Origin: Tragulus kanchil
Lineage: Eukaryota > Chordata > Mammalia > Artiodactyla > Tragulidae
Direction: 5' to 3'
Length of the DNA stretch: 64,000 bases
NCBI GenBank assembly: GCA_022376925.1
Contig: JAIOJX010000026.1
Coordinates: 250,291,330 to 250,355,329, forward strand
Positions 23,049-35,523 of this stretch are shown here, piece by piece (the first letter of the stretch is position 1; the number at the start of each line of letters is the position of its first letter). The notes under the pieces were generated by a model. The model ran no database searches. It saw nothing but the letters and a program-made list of their open reading frames with translations, and was not told where the DNA came from. The translations under genes were made by a program, and so were the position numbers.

Positions 23049-25359
23049 ACATTTTTGGAATGAAGAGCTTAAGATTCTCTAGGAACTGAGAGAAGGCCAA
23101 TGGAACCCGAGTGAAAGAAAGCAGCATGTTGGGAAGTGGCCATAGAGACTAAAGTGGCCCAGCCCATTCATGCAGCCATCACAAAATCAGGCCAGGGAAT
23201 TGATCAGAGGTTTAAGCAACGGAGTGAGTGACAAGTTTGCTTAAGGTCATTTATCATTACACCCAAGACATCTAGACTCCTTTGTTAACAAGACTTTTCC
23301 CCTAATAATTATTCAAAAGAAAAAAATATACAAAGCATGTAAGCACAAAATGATATATTGTATAAGAAAAAGCAAACTTCAGAATCACAGTTTCCCAGCC
23401 ACTTACCCTCTTAATAGAGAAATGCTGTGGACATGTTGAAACTACACATGTTCACTTTTACTTTAACACAGATCATCACATGCTGTACACTCTTCGGTCC
23501 TTTGCTTTCTTTATCACCAAATCAACCATACCAGTCCCAACTGATGAATAGTCTTTGCTATTACAAAGAAGTAATTACAAGGTTTACTGCTGATATTGTT
23601 CCCCTCCTCAAGTAAGCATAGACTTACAGAAGTCTAACATTGCAAAGAAAATCTCACCTAGTCTCTGCTCAGCCTTTTATAGGAAAAAGTTTATTACTCA
23701 AAAGTCATGTGATTCCTCAAGGTCTCAACTCAAAGTAAGGCTGGATTCAGAACCCAGTTGTCCTAATCATCTTTAGGTCCCTTTGTACTTTCTGATTATA
23801 AAGTTGTGCATGTTTCAGTTAAAAATGCTTTTTAAATGATAGGCATGGTATGATCTGATTTTTAACCTTTAAGCAGATATGCATACTGTACAAAAATGAG
23901 TTTGGAAGGTCATGCAATACGATGCTGTCAGTGGTGATCTTGGCAGTGCAGGTGATCTTTATACTTTTTTGGTTTTTATGGCAAATTTACAGAGGCATAA
24001 GTCACATACCAGACAATCCATTTAACCCATTTGAGTGTACAATTCATTGGTTTTTAGTTTATTCACAGAGTTTTACAGCTATAACTATAATCAATTTTAA
24101 AATATTTTCATTATCTCCAAAAGATACCCTGCTCACATTAGCTCACCTTATTTATACTTTTGATTCTTATGTTGTATTTCCTAAAACTTTTGAAATAATT
24201 GGTACATTTTGGAATGAAGAGCTTAAGATTCTCTAGGAACTGAGAGAAGGCCAATGGAACCCGAGTGAAAGAAAGCAGCATGTTGGGAAGTGGCCATAGA
24301 GACTAAAGTGGCCCAGCCCATTCATGCAGCCATCACAAAATCAGGCCAGGAATTGATCAGAGGTTTAAGCAACGGAGTGAGTGACAAGTTTGCTTAAGGT
24401 CATTTATCATTACACCCAAGACATCTAGACTCCTTTGTTAACAAGACTTTTCCCCTAATAATTATTCAAAAGAAAAAAATATACAAAGCATGTAAGCACA
24501 AAATGATATATTGTATAAGAAAAAGCAAACTTCAGAATCACAGTTTCCCAGCCACTTACCCTCTTAATAGAGAAATGCTGTGGACATGTTGAAACTACAC
24601 ATGTTCACTTTTACTTTAACACAGATCATCACATGCTGTACACTCTTCGGTCCTTTGCTTTCTTTATCACCAAATCAACCATACCAGTCCCAACTGATGA
24701 ATAGTCTTTGCTATTACAAAGAAGTAATTACAAGGTTTACTGCTGATATTGTTCCCCTCCTCAAGTAAGCATAGACTTACAGAAGTCTAACATTGCAAAG
24801 AAAATCTCACCTAGTCTCTGCTCAGCCTTTTATGGGAAAAAAGTTTATTACTCAAAAGTCATGTGATTCCTCAAGGTCTCAACTCAAAGTAAGGCTGGAT
24901 TCAGAACCCAGTTGTCCTAATCATCTTTAGGTCCCTTTGTACTTTCTGATTATAAAGTTGTGCATGTTTCAGTTAAAAATGCTTTTTAAATGATAGGCAT
25001 GGTATGATCTGATTTTTAACCTTTAAGCAGATATGCATACTGTACAAAAATGAGTTTGGAAGGTCATGCAATACGATGCTGTCAGTGGTGATCTTGGCAG
25101 TGCAGGTGATCTTTATACTTTTTTGGTTTTTATGGCAAATTTACAGAGGCATAAGTCACATACCAGACAATCCATTTAACCCATTTGAGTGTACAATTCA
25201 TTGGTTTTTAGTTTATTCACAGAGTTTTACAGCTATAACTATAATCAATTTTAAAATATTTTCATTATCTCCAAAAGATACCCTGCTCACATTAGCTCAC
25301 CTTATTTATACTTTTGATTCTTATGTTGTATTTCCTAAAACTTTTGAAATAATTGGTAC
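23049..25359. repeat. Tandem duplication 7 (offset about 1153-1154)
   Basis: Copy A is 23049-24205 and copy B 24204-25359, joined with AC shared. Differences seen: GCCAGGGAATT versus GCCAGGAATT, and TATAGGAAAAAG versus TATGGGAAAAAAG. Both are at homopolymers, with one substitution. Confidence 0.95.
23985..24200. repeat. L1 3'-end remnant
   Basis: The order AAGTCACATACC, CCATTTGAGTGTACAATTCA, TTGGTTTTTAGTTTATTCAC and the following A-rich part matches a well-known conserved stretch in old L1 3' ends. It is repeated at about 25138-25354. Confidence 0.7.
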
Positions 25360-26324
25360 TATTATAATAAAAATACATCTACTTGAAACAAAATTAACGT
25401 AATGCAATATTCACTATGAAAATATACAGAGAAAATAGAGAAAAGTATGTGAAAGAAGATAAAATCACTTAATTGTGCTATTTCTGATATAAATAGACAT
25501 AATATTTTAGATAATTTTCTCTTGGTCTTTTACATGCATATCTATATGTTATAAGGAAATAAACATTGTTTTCTGTTACTCATCTTAGTTATAAGTATTT
25601 TCTCAGGAAGGTAGATATTCTCTGAGAGTATGATGTTTTGACTGATTTAAGCCTATGGGTCTTTGTCATAAAGACACCGTTTGCTGTCTTTGTCACCATA
25701 CCCTCTGTTATCCTTGCCAACTTGGAAACTTAAAGACTTCTGTTTTAATTTGTATCCTTTTGAATACTAATGAGGCTGTACCTTGCTCATAAATATATCA
25801 ACAATTTGTATTTTTCCAATTTTCTTTTGATTCAATGTGCTTTACCTATTATTTCATTGGAATGTTAGTGTTATTTTTATTGATAAGAACATAAAGAGCT
25901 TTCTGTTGTTCTTTCCTACTGAGTACTGACCAGGTAGAAATTCCAATCTATAAACAACTTTTAAAGATTAACTTAGTTTCCACTTATTATTTCCCACCTT
26001 ATTATTTCCCAGCTGCCTTTTTTTAAGGGGACTCTTTATTTCTATTTTACTAAAGAAACTGCTAAGGATGAGGAGCCGTCTGTGAAGTTCTCTGCACTTT
26101 GATGAAATACCTCACCAATTTCATTCAAAAGCTCCCCAAATAATACTGTACTTACTACCAGTAGTATAAAAACTGTTTTAATAAGCTTTGACTTTCCTGA
26201 GTAGCCAGGTAAGTTGTGTTCAGCCAAGTTCATCCACCTTTGTTAAAGGTAACATCGACACTGGGCCAAATAGACTAGGGTATGTAAAAATGCACCCAAG
26301 ATTCACTCTATTTTTCTTTTTGAC

Positions 26325-26378
26325 AAACATGAGTTCTTTTTTTTTTTTTCCCTCCCCCCGCCCCAAACATGAGTTCTT
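26325..26378. repeat. Mini-insertion with 14-bp direct repeats
   Basis: AAACATGAGTTCTT occurs at 26325-26338 and again at 26365-26378. Between them are only a T run and a C-rich tail. This is the form of a target-site duplication around a severely truncated retrotransposon read from its poly-A side. Confidence 0.6.
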
Positions 26379-26414
26379 AAGCCAGTGAATAGTCTGAATT
26401 TTTTGTGTTTGATA

Positions 26415-26515
26415 TTAACTTTTTTTATTGATGTATCATTGATTCACAATGTTGTGTTAATCAATTGTCTGAAGTTTAACTATGACTCAGTTCCTCCTAG
26501 TGCTTCACCACAGAG
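26415..26515. repeat. Possible L1 remnant
   Basis: The stretch resembles a common LINE-derived sequence in artiodactyl genomes (TTATTGATGTAT, then TTCACAATGTTGTGTTAATC). Strand and subfamily are uncertain. Confidence 0.4.
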
Positions 26516-27199
26516 TACAAAAGGTTACCAAACTCTCCAGCTTCTAACCCCGAGATCCAATGTGGAATAAAGAAAGTAAATCAATCACTCTTCAGCAACT
26601 AAAGATGCTATACTGATCAGTATAACTTGGAAAGGAAAAGGAATACAGAAACAGCAAGGGAAAGGTATTGATGACAGCAATTATTCCTGGGTAGAAAACG
26701 GTCACATAACCCATGTGGTGAAGAGAAAGGAAAAAGGCAATTTATTGATCTGAGTGAACACACGGCCAAGGCTATTCCATACAACCTCTCAAAAAGCTGA
26801 GATGAGCTTTCAGTTTAGAAAAGCTTACCCTACTGCTGCTGAACGACAGGGTTCCCTGTTGACAAATCAAGCAAAAATTTATTGACAAATCAAATGTTCA
26901 TCAGAAGTTTGCTACTGTGAATTGTCTGCCTCTACTTAATTTTCAGTTAGTAATATATTAGGCAACAGTAAAATTTAATACTCATAAACAGCCTTAATTA
27001 TTAATGGGTACTATTTGCTTTTAAAAATCAAAACAAAAATTGCCTTATTTTTACAGTGATCATTGTTCAGCCTTTGAAACAGAATGATGGGGTCTTCTAT
27101 TTTGAAGAGAATTTAGAAAAATTTAGTATAGCCTCAACTTACCTTTTCTTGTTCTGTTTCCTTTTTTTTTTTTTTGAGAATTTCGTGATGTTCTAGTTT

Positions 27200-27660
27200 C
27201 TTTTTAAGGAAAATTTTCAAACATAAACATAAAAGAGAAAAAAAATAGAATAATGAGCCCCATATACCAATCGCCTGGTTGAATGACCATCAAGATTAGG
27301 CCAGACTTGATTCATCTATTTTTCATGTCCCCTTACACACTCTTTTCTTGGAAGGCAAGGGAAAGGGTCATTACTTAGAAGTAAACTTCAGCTGTCATAT
27401 CATTTTATTCCTACATATTTCAGCAAGCATCTCTAAAACATATAGACATTTTCTTATCTAACCATAATGACAGTAGCATACCTAATAAAATTAATGATTA
27501 CTTGGTGCATCTCCAGTTCAGACTCTAATTGCCTAGATTTTTCACAGAAAGGTCTTTTATCAAACCTGGATCCAGACAATACCTGCTTTATCACTTAGTT
27601 GTTTGGCCTTTTATTAAGTCTCTTTTAATTTTAGAGATCATTTAGTCCTCCCTGAATGCC
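27200..27660. repeat. Old L1 3'-region remnant
   Basis: The order AATGAGCCCCATATACCAAT, TCATATCATTTTATTCCTAC, ATTTCAGCAAGCATCTCTAA and TAAGTCTCTTTTAATTTTAG follows an old L1 3' region. The part from 27350 on is repeated from about 28429. Confidence 0.6.
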
Positions 27661-29494
27661 CCAAACCCCCACCCCCACCCCACCCCATCCCGACCCATGT
27701 TTGTTATTGTTGGTCCTGGTAGCAATAATGTTGATGCCATTGATTTGCTGATGAAACCAGGTCACTAGGCTCTACCTCCATTTTACTTTTTAACTGTAGG
27801 AGAAACAGAGGCTTAAGGAACTTAAGTGAATTTCCCCCAAAGAGGTAGTTAATCAGTATAGAGTAGAATTCAGAGCTCCTAACCCCATTCTATCATGCCC
27901 TTTTCCCATATGTAATGGTGTCATGTTGTTTTGCAGTGTCTATGATTTGAATGTTGTAGTGGTTCAGGAAATATTAAGAACATCTTAAACTTTATTCCTT
28001 TTGGGTTTATTTATATTTAAAATTCCAACTATTTTCCAAAAATTAGTCAGGATTTAGAATTTGCAGCTTACATTTCTCCAATGCCTGGTCCTCTGAAGTT
28101 ATTCTATAAATATTATTTCTGTGTATATGTTATTTCTATATATAAATTTCTTAAAATACACCAACACTAACTGAAATACTTAAGTTTGCAAAAATTCCAA
28201 ATAAAATAAAAACTAATAGCAGGGTAATAAAAAGTACAAGTGCTTTGAATGTGAAGCAAAGTTATTCAAACAAGAACATACCAAAAATTAAGATCAGGCA
28301 TTAAACACTTAGAAAACTCAAAAACAAATTGATTTTTGGAAACTTATTTTAGTTATTACAGGTTACATTTCTACTGGGGATACAATGTACATGAAATAAA
28401 ACATGATCATTTTTTCATTCCCACTCCTGGAAGGCAAGGAAAGGGTCATTACTTAGAAGTAAACTTCAGCTGTCATATCATTTTATTCCTACATATTTCA
28501 GCAAGCATCTCTAAAACATATAGACATTTTCTTATCTAACCATAATGACAGTAGCATACCTAATAAAATTAATGATTACTTGGTGCATCTCCAGTTCAGA
28601 CTCTAATTGCCTAGATTTTTCACAGAAAGGTCTTTTATCAAACCTGGATCCAGACAATACCTGCTTTATCACTTAGTTGTTTGGCCTTTTATTAAGTCTC
28701 TTTTAATTTTAGAGATCATTTAGTCCTCCCTGAATGCCCCAAACCCCCACCCCCACCCCACCCCATCCCGACCCATGTTTGTTATTGTTGGTCCTGGTAG
28801 CAATAATGTTGATGCCATTGATTTGCTGATGAAACCAGGTCACTAGGCTCTACCTCCATTTTACTTTTTAACTGTAGGAGAAACAGAGGCTTAAGGAACT
28901 TAAGTGAATTTCCCCCAAAGAGGTAGTTAATCAGTATAGAGTAGAATTCAGAGCTCCTAACCCCATTCTATCATGCCCTTTTCCCATATGTAATGGTGTC
29001 ATGTTGTTTTGCAGTGTCTATGATTTGAATGTTGTAGTGGTTCAGGAAATATTAAGAACATCTTAAACTTTATTCCTTTTGGGTTTATTTATATTTAAAA
29101 TTCCAACTATTTTCCAAAAATTAGTCAGGATTTAGAATTTGCAGCTTACATTTCTCCAATGCCTGGTCCTCTGAAGTTATTCTATAAATATTATTTCTGT
29201 GTATATGTTATTTCTATATATAAATTTCTTAAAATACACCAACACTAACTGAAATACTTAAGTTTGCAAAAATTCCAAATAAAATAAAAACTAATAGCAG
29301 GGTAATAAAAAGTACAAGTGCTTTGAATGTGAAGCAAAGTTATTCAAACAAGAACATACCAAAAATTAAGATCAGGCATTAAACACTTAGAAAACTCAAA
29401 AACAAATTGATTTTTGGAAACTTATTTTAGTTAACAGGGCTTACATTTTTCTACTGGTGATACAATTAGTACATGAAATAAAACATGATCATTG
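27350..29494. repeat. Tandem duplication 8 (offset about 1078-1081)
   Basis: Copy A is 27350-28412 and copy B about 28426-29494, with a 13-bp filler. The body is identical by eye except GGCAAGGGAAAGGG versus GGCAAGGAAAGGG. In the last 60 bases several small differences cluster (for example AGTTATTACAGGTTAC versus AGTTAACAGGGCTTAC). Confidence 0.95.
27770..27905 (-). repeat. MIR SINE
   Basis: GAAACAGAGGCTTAAGGAAC, TTAAGTGAATTTCCCC and AATTCAGAGCTCCTAACCCC form the reverse-complement MIR core. It is repeated at about 28848-28983. Confidence 0.75.
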
Positions 29495-30164
29495 GTAGTT
29501 TATATGGTCTCAGGAAGTGTGAAGGTAGAGGGCAGAAGGGAAATGAAGGCCAAAAACCCATCTTCCCTCATTCTTTTCTTAGAGTCTCCGGAGAAGACGG
29601 AGAGAAGAAACAAAACTTAAGTCCATTTTAATGGCTCCACTTTGTCATTTTTAACAAGCCAACCAACAAATCATTTTATAAAAACTAGTTTTAGCTAATA
29701 AAGACCTTTATTTGCATATGCTATTTGCAATCTCCCTGCGTTCAAGAACTCTGATGAGGAAATGTTACTTTCAAACACCACAACTCCCTCACATAAAAAA
29801 TGAAGAATTCTTGGCCACATTTTCCCCTCTGTTCTTATAAGGCCATTAAGCCAGGGGTCATCTACCGCTCTGGAGTTTATTTCAGTCGATAAATATATCT
29901 GAACTGATTTAAAAGTATTTGTTACAGTAGAATGGATTCTGTATGATTGCTGCTGAATCTGTTTTTCTTTCTTTTTTTTTTTTGAGAAGGAAGAAAATAC
30001 ATTGTTTGAAAAACATGTTTTTAAAATAATTTTATAGATTGCAGATTTTGTAAATGATCATGTTAATTGTTGGGAAGGGGTTCCCAACCTTGTTAATGTC
30101 CCCTTCGCATTAAGCTTTTGTTCCCCAGCATTGAATATGTCATTTTCTCCCACAGACTGCCTTT
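29495..30164. other. Non-coding gap
   Basis: No gene or classified repeat. An octamer-like ATTTGCAT lies at 29710-29717, which by itself means little. Confidence 0.5.
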
Positions 30165-32384
30165 CTAGGGGTATAATTGCTGTCTCCATGTAAAAGACAA
30201 CTCATGTGCATAAATTTCCACTCGCTGAAACAAGACTGCCTCCCCTAATTTTAATGCAGATGTGATCCAGGGGGTAGAGTTACACTTACTTCCCCAAGCA
30301 AAATGAAACAGACTACATATTAAATATTGTCTTTGGAACCAGGTGCACAGAAACAACCAATTACCTAGACAGCTCATCAAGTCCTGATATGTTTACCACA
30401 TTGTTTTTTGTTTTCTCTTTAAACATTTGGCAAATAATTCTGAGGCTTTCATTTCTTTATAATGAAGAGAATATGCTTATTAATAAAGGCTCCTTTTGTG
30501 TGATTCACTAACAGTTGACTCACAAAAGCCTTTAAAACCACGTTTGAAAGTTTCTGAACTGAACTTGAGTTCCTGTGAAGACAAAGCCTTATTACTACGA
30601 AGAGGAGCATTTCTGGATCTTCTGCTTCTGGCTCTTCTTATTTGCTACATAACTGATATCTTTACATAATTTGAAGATGAGAAGGGATGTGAATCTGTAA
30701 AGAAGAGAGATGGAGGGAGGATAGTACATCTATTTGTCCTTTAGATATTTTTTATGGTTGATACATAAAGGTTACTGTATCCATATTAATTTATCACGTT
30801 TTGGTCACTGCCCATTTTACCATCTTGGATTTTTCTGCATATTATTACTTCCTTGGGGTTCTGAATTCATTGAAAATGCTGATGAATTCAATAACTCTTT
30901 CAAGGCTGGTTTCTACTATGCAAAGGGACTTTTACCACTTCCTAAAAAGGGGGGCTGCTTTAGATTTCTGCAAAGCCATTAACCTTCCAAAGAAATGTGA
31001 AGAAGAGATAGAGTGACATGGCAGCAAAGATGGAATTGATTGGTGCAAACCATTAGAAAGGGGGCTTTGTGGTAGGCATGCCTGCCAGTGGACTGAGGAG
31101 ACGTGGTTAGGGATAGGGAAGAAGTAGATGTTACTGGAAATTCCAGGGAAAGGCTTAGTGGAAAAGTTGCCTAGAGATCAACTGTCTGCTGGTTGAGTGG
31201 TTCCACCCGGACTAATTTTGCCATGAGCCTTAACTGTATCCTCTGAACTTCCTTTGGAAGTTGTAATGCCTTCATAGGGGAATATAAATTTTGGGCTGTC
31301 TCCATGTAAAAGACAACTCATGTGCATAAATTTCCACTCGCTGAAACAAGACTGCCTCCCCTAATTTTAATGCAGATGTGATCCAGGGGGTAGAGTTACA
31401 CTTACTTCCCCAAGCAAAATGAAACAGACTACATATTAAATATTGTCTTTGGAACCAGGTGCACAGAAACAACCAATTACCTAGACAGCTCATCAAGTCC
31501 TGATATGTTTACCACATTGTTTTTTGTTTTCTCTTTAAACATTTGGCAAATAATTCTGAGGCTTTCATTTCTTTATAATGAAGAGAATATGCTTATTAAT
31601 AAAGGCTCCTTTTGTGTGATTCACTAACAGTTGACTCACAAAAGCCTTTAAAACCACGTTTGAAAGTTTCTGAACTGAACTTGAGTTCCTGTGAAGACAA
31701 AGCCTTATTACTACGAAGAGGAGCATTTCTGGATCTTCTGCTTCTGGCTCTTCTTATTTGCTACATAACTGATATCTTTACATAATTTGAAGATGAGAAG
31801 GGATGTGAATCTGTAAAGAAGAGAGATGGAGGGAGGATAGTACATCTATTTGTCCTTTAGATATTTTTTATGGTTGATACATAAAGGTTACTGTATCCAT
31901 ATTAATTTATCACGTTTTGGTCACTGCCCATTTTACCATCTTGGATTTTTCTGCATATTATTACTTCCTTGGGGTTCTGAATTCATTGAAAATGCTGATG
32001 AATTCAATAACTCTTTCAAGGCTGGTTTCTACTATGCAAAGGGACTTTTACCACTTCCTAAAAAGGGGGGCTGCTTTAGATTTCTGCAAAGCCATTAACC
32101 TTCCAAAGAAATGTGAAGAAGAGATAGAGTGACATGGCAGCAAAGATGGAATTGATTGGTGCAAACCATTAGAAAGGGGGCTTTGTGGTAGGCATGCCTG
32201 CCAGTGGACTGAGGGGAGACGTGGTTAGGGATAGGGAAGAAGTAGATGTTACTGGAAATTCCAGGGAAAGGCTTAGTGGAAAAGTTGCCTAGAGATCAAC
32301 TGTCTGCTGGTTGAGTGGTTCCACCCGGACTAATTTTGCCAAGTGAGTCCTTAAACTGTATCCTCTGAACTTCCTTTGGAAGTT
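30165..32384. repeat. Tandem duplication 9 (offset about 1116-1122)
   Basis: Copy A is about 30165-31262 and copy B about 31272-32384. Both edges of the unit are frayed: TAGGGGTATAATTGCTGTC versus TAGGGGAATATAAATTTTGG at the left, and GCCATGAGCCTTAACTG versus GCCAAGTGAGTCCTTAAACT at the right. The interior is almost identical (an extra GG at about 32214). Confidence 0.93.
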
Positions 32385-32599
32385 AAGAGGAGTTCTAAGC
32401 CAAGTAGGTGAAAATGTACAAAAGGAAAAATTTTGTACATATGAACACGAACATTGAGGGTAAGCCTTATGTTATTCTTTTTACTAAAACAATTTGAGAC
32501 ATTTTAGAGAAGATAAAATATATAATGTGGGAGTAGAAAAAGAACTTGAATCATCAAGAACATTATTAGTTAACCTCATGCATTATTGTCAGATTCAAA

Positions 32600-33005
32600 G
32601 CTGGTACAAGGTCTGTGGAGGGCAATCTGATATTATATTGCAAAATTACAGATGCATACACCCTGTGACCCTGCAATACCACACTAGGACTAATTCCTGC
32701 ACGTATCCTCACCCAGTTGTGACGTGATGTATGTGGAAAGCTTTCACTGCAGTGCTCCATGTGAAAATGTGAGGTTGAAAACAACCTAAATATCTAACAA
32801 TAGGACAGGGAGTCCCTAAATTATGATACATCCTTACAATGAACCACTATGGAGCTTTAAAAATGGTAAGAAAGTTCCTCATGTATTGCTATGAATTGAG
32901 CTCCTCAATACAGTGGTAACTGAGGGCAGGGGGTGGGAAGCAAAGTATAGAAAACTGGATCATACGCTACCATTTGAGTTTAAAAAGGAGAGATACACAT
33001 CTGTA
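32600..33005 (+). repeat. L1 3'-end remnant
   Basis: AGATGCATACACCCTGTGAC, GAAAACAACCTAAATATCTA, ATTATGATACATCC, AATGAACCACTATGGAGCTT and CATACGCTACCATTTGAGTT follow the L1 ORF2 end and 3'UTR in the right order. It is repeated at about 33698-34104. Confidence 0.85.
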
Positions 33006-33139
33006 TTGGATAGTATAAGTTGACAACAGTTCCTAGAGATGACAGGATGGAGGGCATGGAAACAACAGAAAGACAGGGACAAAGCAATGTTTCACTTCTT
33101 TGAAAAGAAAAACATTGAGCATTTAGAAGGAAAATTACT

Positions 33140-33310
33140 ACTAGTCTGGAGTCAGGCAGCCCTGGTTTCGATAACTGATTTTAGCAGTTTCTGACTATAA
33201 TCTCAGTTTCCTTATCTGCACAAGGAGCATATAATACTAGCTGCCTCATGAGGGAGCTGAGGATATTAAATGAAAGATACATATAACCTGCCATGGAGGA
33301 GATACAGAGC
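33140..33310 (+). repeat. MIR SINE
   Basis: CTGGAGTCAGGCAGCCCTGG, CTCAGTTTCCTTATCTGCAC and CTGCCTCATGAGGGAGCTGA are the MIR core in order. It is repeated at about 34239-34409. Confidence 0.85.
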
Positions 33311-34564
33311 CTGGGATACAGTCAATGCAGGTGGTCAAGATCACTCTTAGTAATATCCCTGATTTTCTCACAAATGACTAGGTATTCAGGGAAGAGGGTA
33401 GAAACGGGTCATGGAAGTAATTTATTAAAACAGCATTTTCAGCTCCAAAGGCGTTTGCTGAAGGGCATTTTACCTTTGGAAGTTAAGAGGAGTTCTAACA
33501 AGTAGGTGAAAATGTACAAAAGGAAAAATTTTGTACATATGAACACGAACATTGAGGGTAAGCCTTATGTTATTCTTTTTACTAAAACAATTTGAGACAT
33601 TTTAGAGAAGATAAAATATATAATGTGGGAGTAGAAAAAGAACTTGAATCATCAAGAACATTATTAGTTAACCTCATGCATTATTGTCAGATTCAAAGCT
33701 GGTACAAGGTCTGTGGAGGGCAATCTGATATTATATTGCAAAATTACAGATGCATACACCCTGTGACCCTGCAATACCACACTAGGACTAATTCCTGCAC
33801 GTATCCTCACCCAGTTGTGACGTGATGTATGTGGAAAGCTTTCACTGCAGTGCTCCATGTGAAAATGTGAGGTTGAAAACAACCTAAATATCTAACAATA
33901 GGACAGGGAGTCCCTAAATTATGATACATCCTTACAATGAACCACTATGGAGCTTTAAAAATGGTAAGAAAGTTCCTCATGTATTGCTATGAATTGAGCT
34001 CCTCAATACAGTGGTAACTGAGGGCAGGGGGTGGGAAGCAAAGTATAGAAAACTGGATCATACGCTACCATTTGAGTTTAAAAAGGAGAGATACACATCT
34101 GTATTGGATAGTATAAGTTGACAACAGTTCCTAGAGATGACAGGATGGAGGGGCATGGAAACAACAGAAAGACAGGGACAAAGCAATGTTTCACTTCTTT
34201 GAAAAGAAAAACATTGAGCATTTAGAAGGAAAATTACTACTAGTCTGGAGTCAGGCAGCCCTGGTTTCGATAACTGATTTTAGCAGTTTCTGACTATAAT
34301 CTCAGTTTCCTTATCTGCACAAGGAGCATATAATACTAGCTGCCTCATGAGGGAGCTGAGGATATTAAATGAAAGATACATATAACCTGCCATGGAGGAG
34401 ATACAGAGCCTGGGATACAGTCAATGCAGGTGGTCAAGATCACTCTTAGTAATATCCCTGATTTTCTCACAAATGACTAGGTATTCAGGGAAGAGGGTAG
34501 AAACGGGTTATGGAAGTAATTTATTAAAACAGCATTTTCAGCTCCAAAGGCGTTTGCTGAAGGG

Positions 34565-35195
34565 ATCAAAATCATCAAAAAGCATTTACAGAGCACCTCT
34601 CTGCACCCAGTACTTTTCTCTATAGAATTAACGAATTAGGACCCTCCCCTGAGTTCCGTATCATGTATCTCTCTTTCCAAGTTCTGATGAAAAAATGGAA
34701 AGATAGTGATTGGTCTGGCTTGGGGCAAGTGACAACAAGTATCAGCTATGGAACTTTTTGTACCATTTCTGATTTTTTAAAAGTGGAAAGAGGGAAGAAA
34801 GAGCATATTTTTCCCTACTACCTACATGACTGTAGGCAGTATGGAAGTATGGAAGAAATAATGTTCCTTGCAGAAATACAGAAAGTGTGGCTTAAAGGTT
34901 CAACTGACCCGTGAACTTAAGAAAGTGGAGTGAGGTTGTCAAGCAAGTAGACATAACCTTGAATTTATGTGCCCCAAATCTGCAAGAGTCACAGACAGAC
35001 TCTGAGTGGGTCTGAAAACCCAGAAATTATATGCAGAAGTGTGTCTGTATACGGTAACCTGCGTTTCTAGGGGAAATCCATAATTTTAATCAGATTCTCA
35101 AAGAGAGCTGATCGTAAAAGGATTAGAAATCTCTGTTAGACTGATGCTGATTTCTTGTTTTTGATAGTTTTTCATATGGAGTAAGACATTTGTAA
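34565..35195. other. Non-coding gap
   Basis: Single-copy stretch with no recognised gene or repeat, ending at the T run of the next SINE. Confidence 0.5.
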
Positions 35196-35466
35196 TTTTT
35201 TTTTTTTTTTTGCCACCTCTATTGGTCTTTCATTTGTCTATTTTCATCCATCTCTGTTCTTTGGCCTGTGTGGGCCTCCCATCGCAGTGGCCTCTTTCGT
35301 TGCAGAACACAGGCTCTGGGCACATGTGCTCCAGAGCTCTGGCTCCGTAGTTGGACACATCGGTCCAGCCGCTCTGTGGCACGTGGGATCCTTCCAGGTC
35401 AGGGATTGAACTGGCGCCCCTTGCACTGCAAGGCAGTGTCCTTACCCACTGGACCACCAGGGAAGA
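35196..35466 (-). repeat. CHR-2-like SINE
   Basis: It has a T run at the left, then the CHR-2-like body, and ends TGGACCACCAGGGAAG, the reverse complement of the tRNA-like head also seen at 101. It appears full length. I found no clear target-site duplication. Confidence 0.85.
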
Positions 35467-35523
35467 CCTGATGGTGATTTTTGATTCATTCAACATTGGG
35501 AAGCTGAGGCACACACAATAAAG

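Larger units (their letters stand above)
25360..27199. other. Unique AT-rich non-coding stretch
   Basis: No gene is seen. It contains a small retroposon-like insertion at 26325-26378 and a possible L1 remnant near 26415-26515 (TTTTATTGATGTATCATTGA, then TTCACAATGTTGTGTTAATC). Confidence 0.55.
32372..34564. repeat. Tandem duplication 10 (offset about 1098-1100)
   Basis: Copy A is 32372-33465 and copy B about 33472-34564. Its left edge overlaps the right edge of duplication 9, sharing TTCCTTTGGAAGTT. Differences: CTAAGCCAAGTAGG versus CTAACAAGTAGG at the left edge, one extra G at about 34150, and GGGTCATGG versus GGGTTATGG near the right edge. Confidence 0.95.

Noticed and set aside
20650..25354. 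Active L1 or endogenous virus genes
   Set aside because: The L1-like stretches are short 3' remnants without open reading frames, and the LTR-like pieces have no internal viral genes.
29710..29717. Octamer (ATTTGCAT) enhancer
   Set aside because: An 8-base match in AT-rich DNA is expected by chance in a window of this size, and nothing else around it supports an enhancer.
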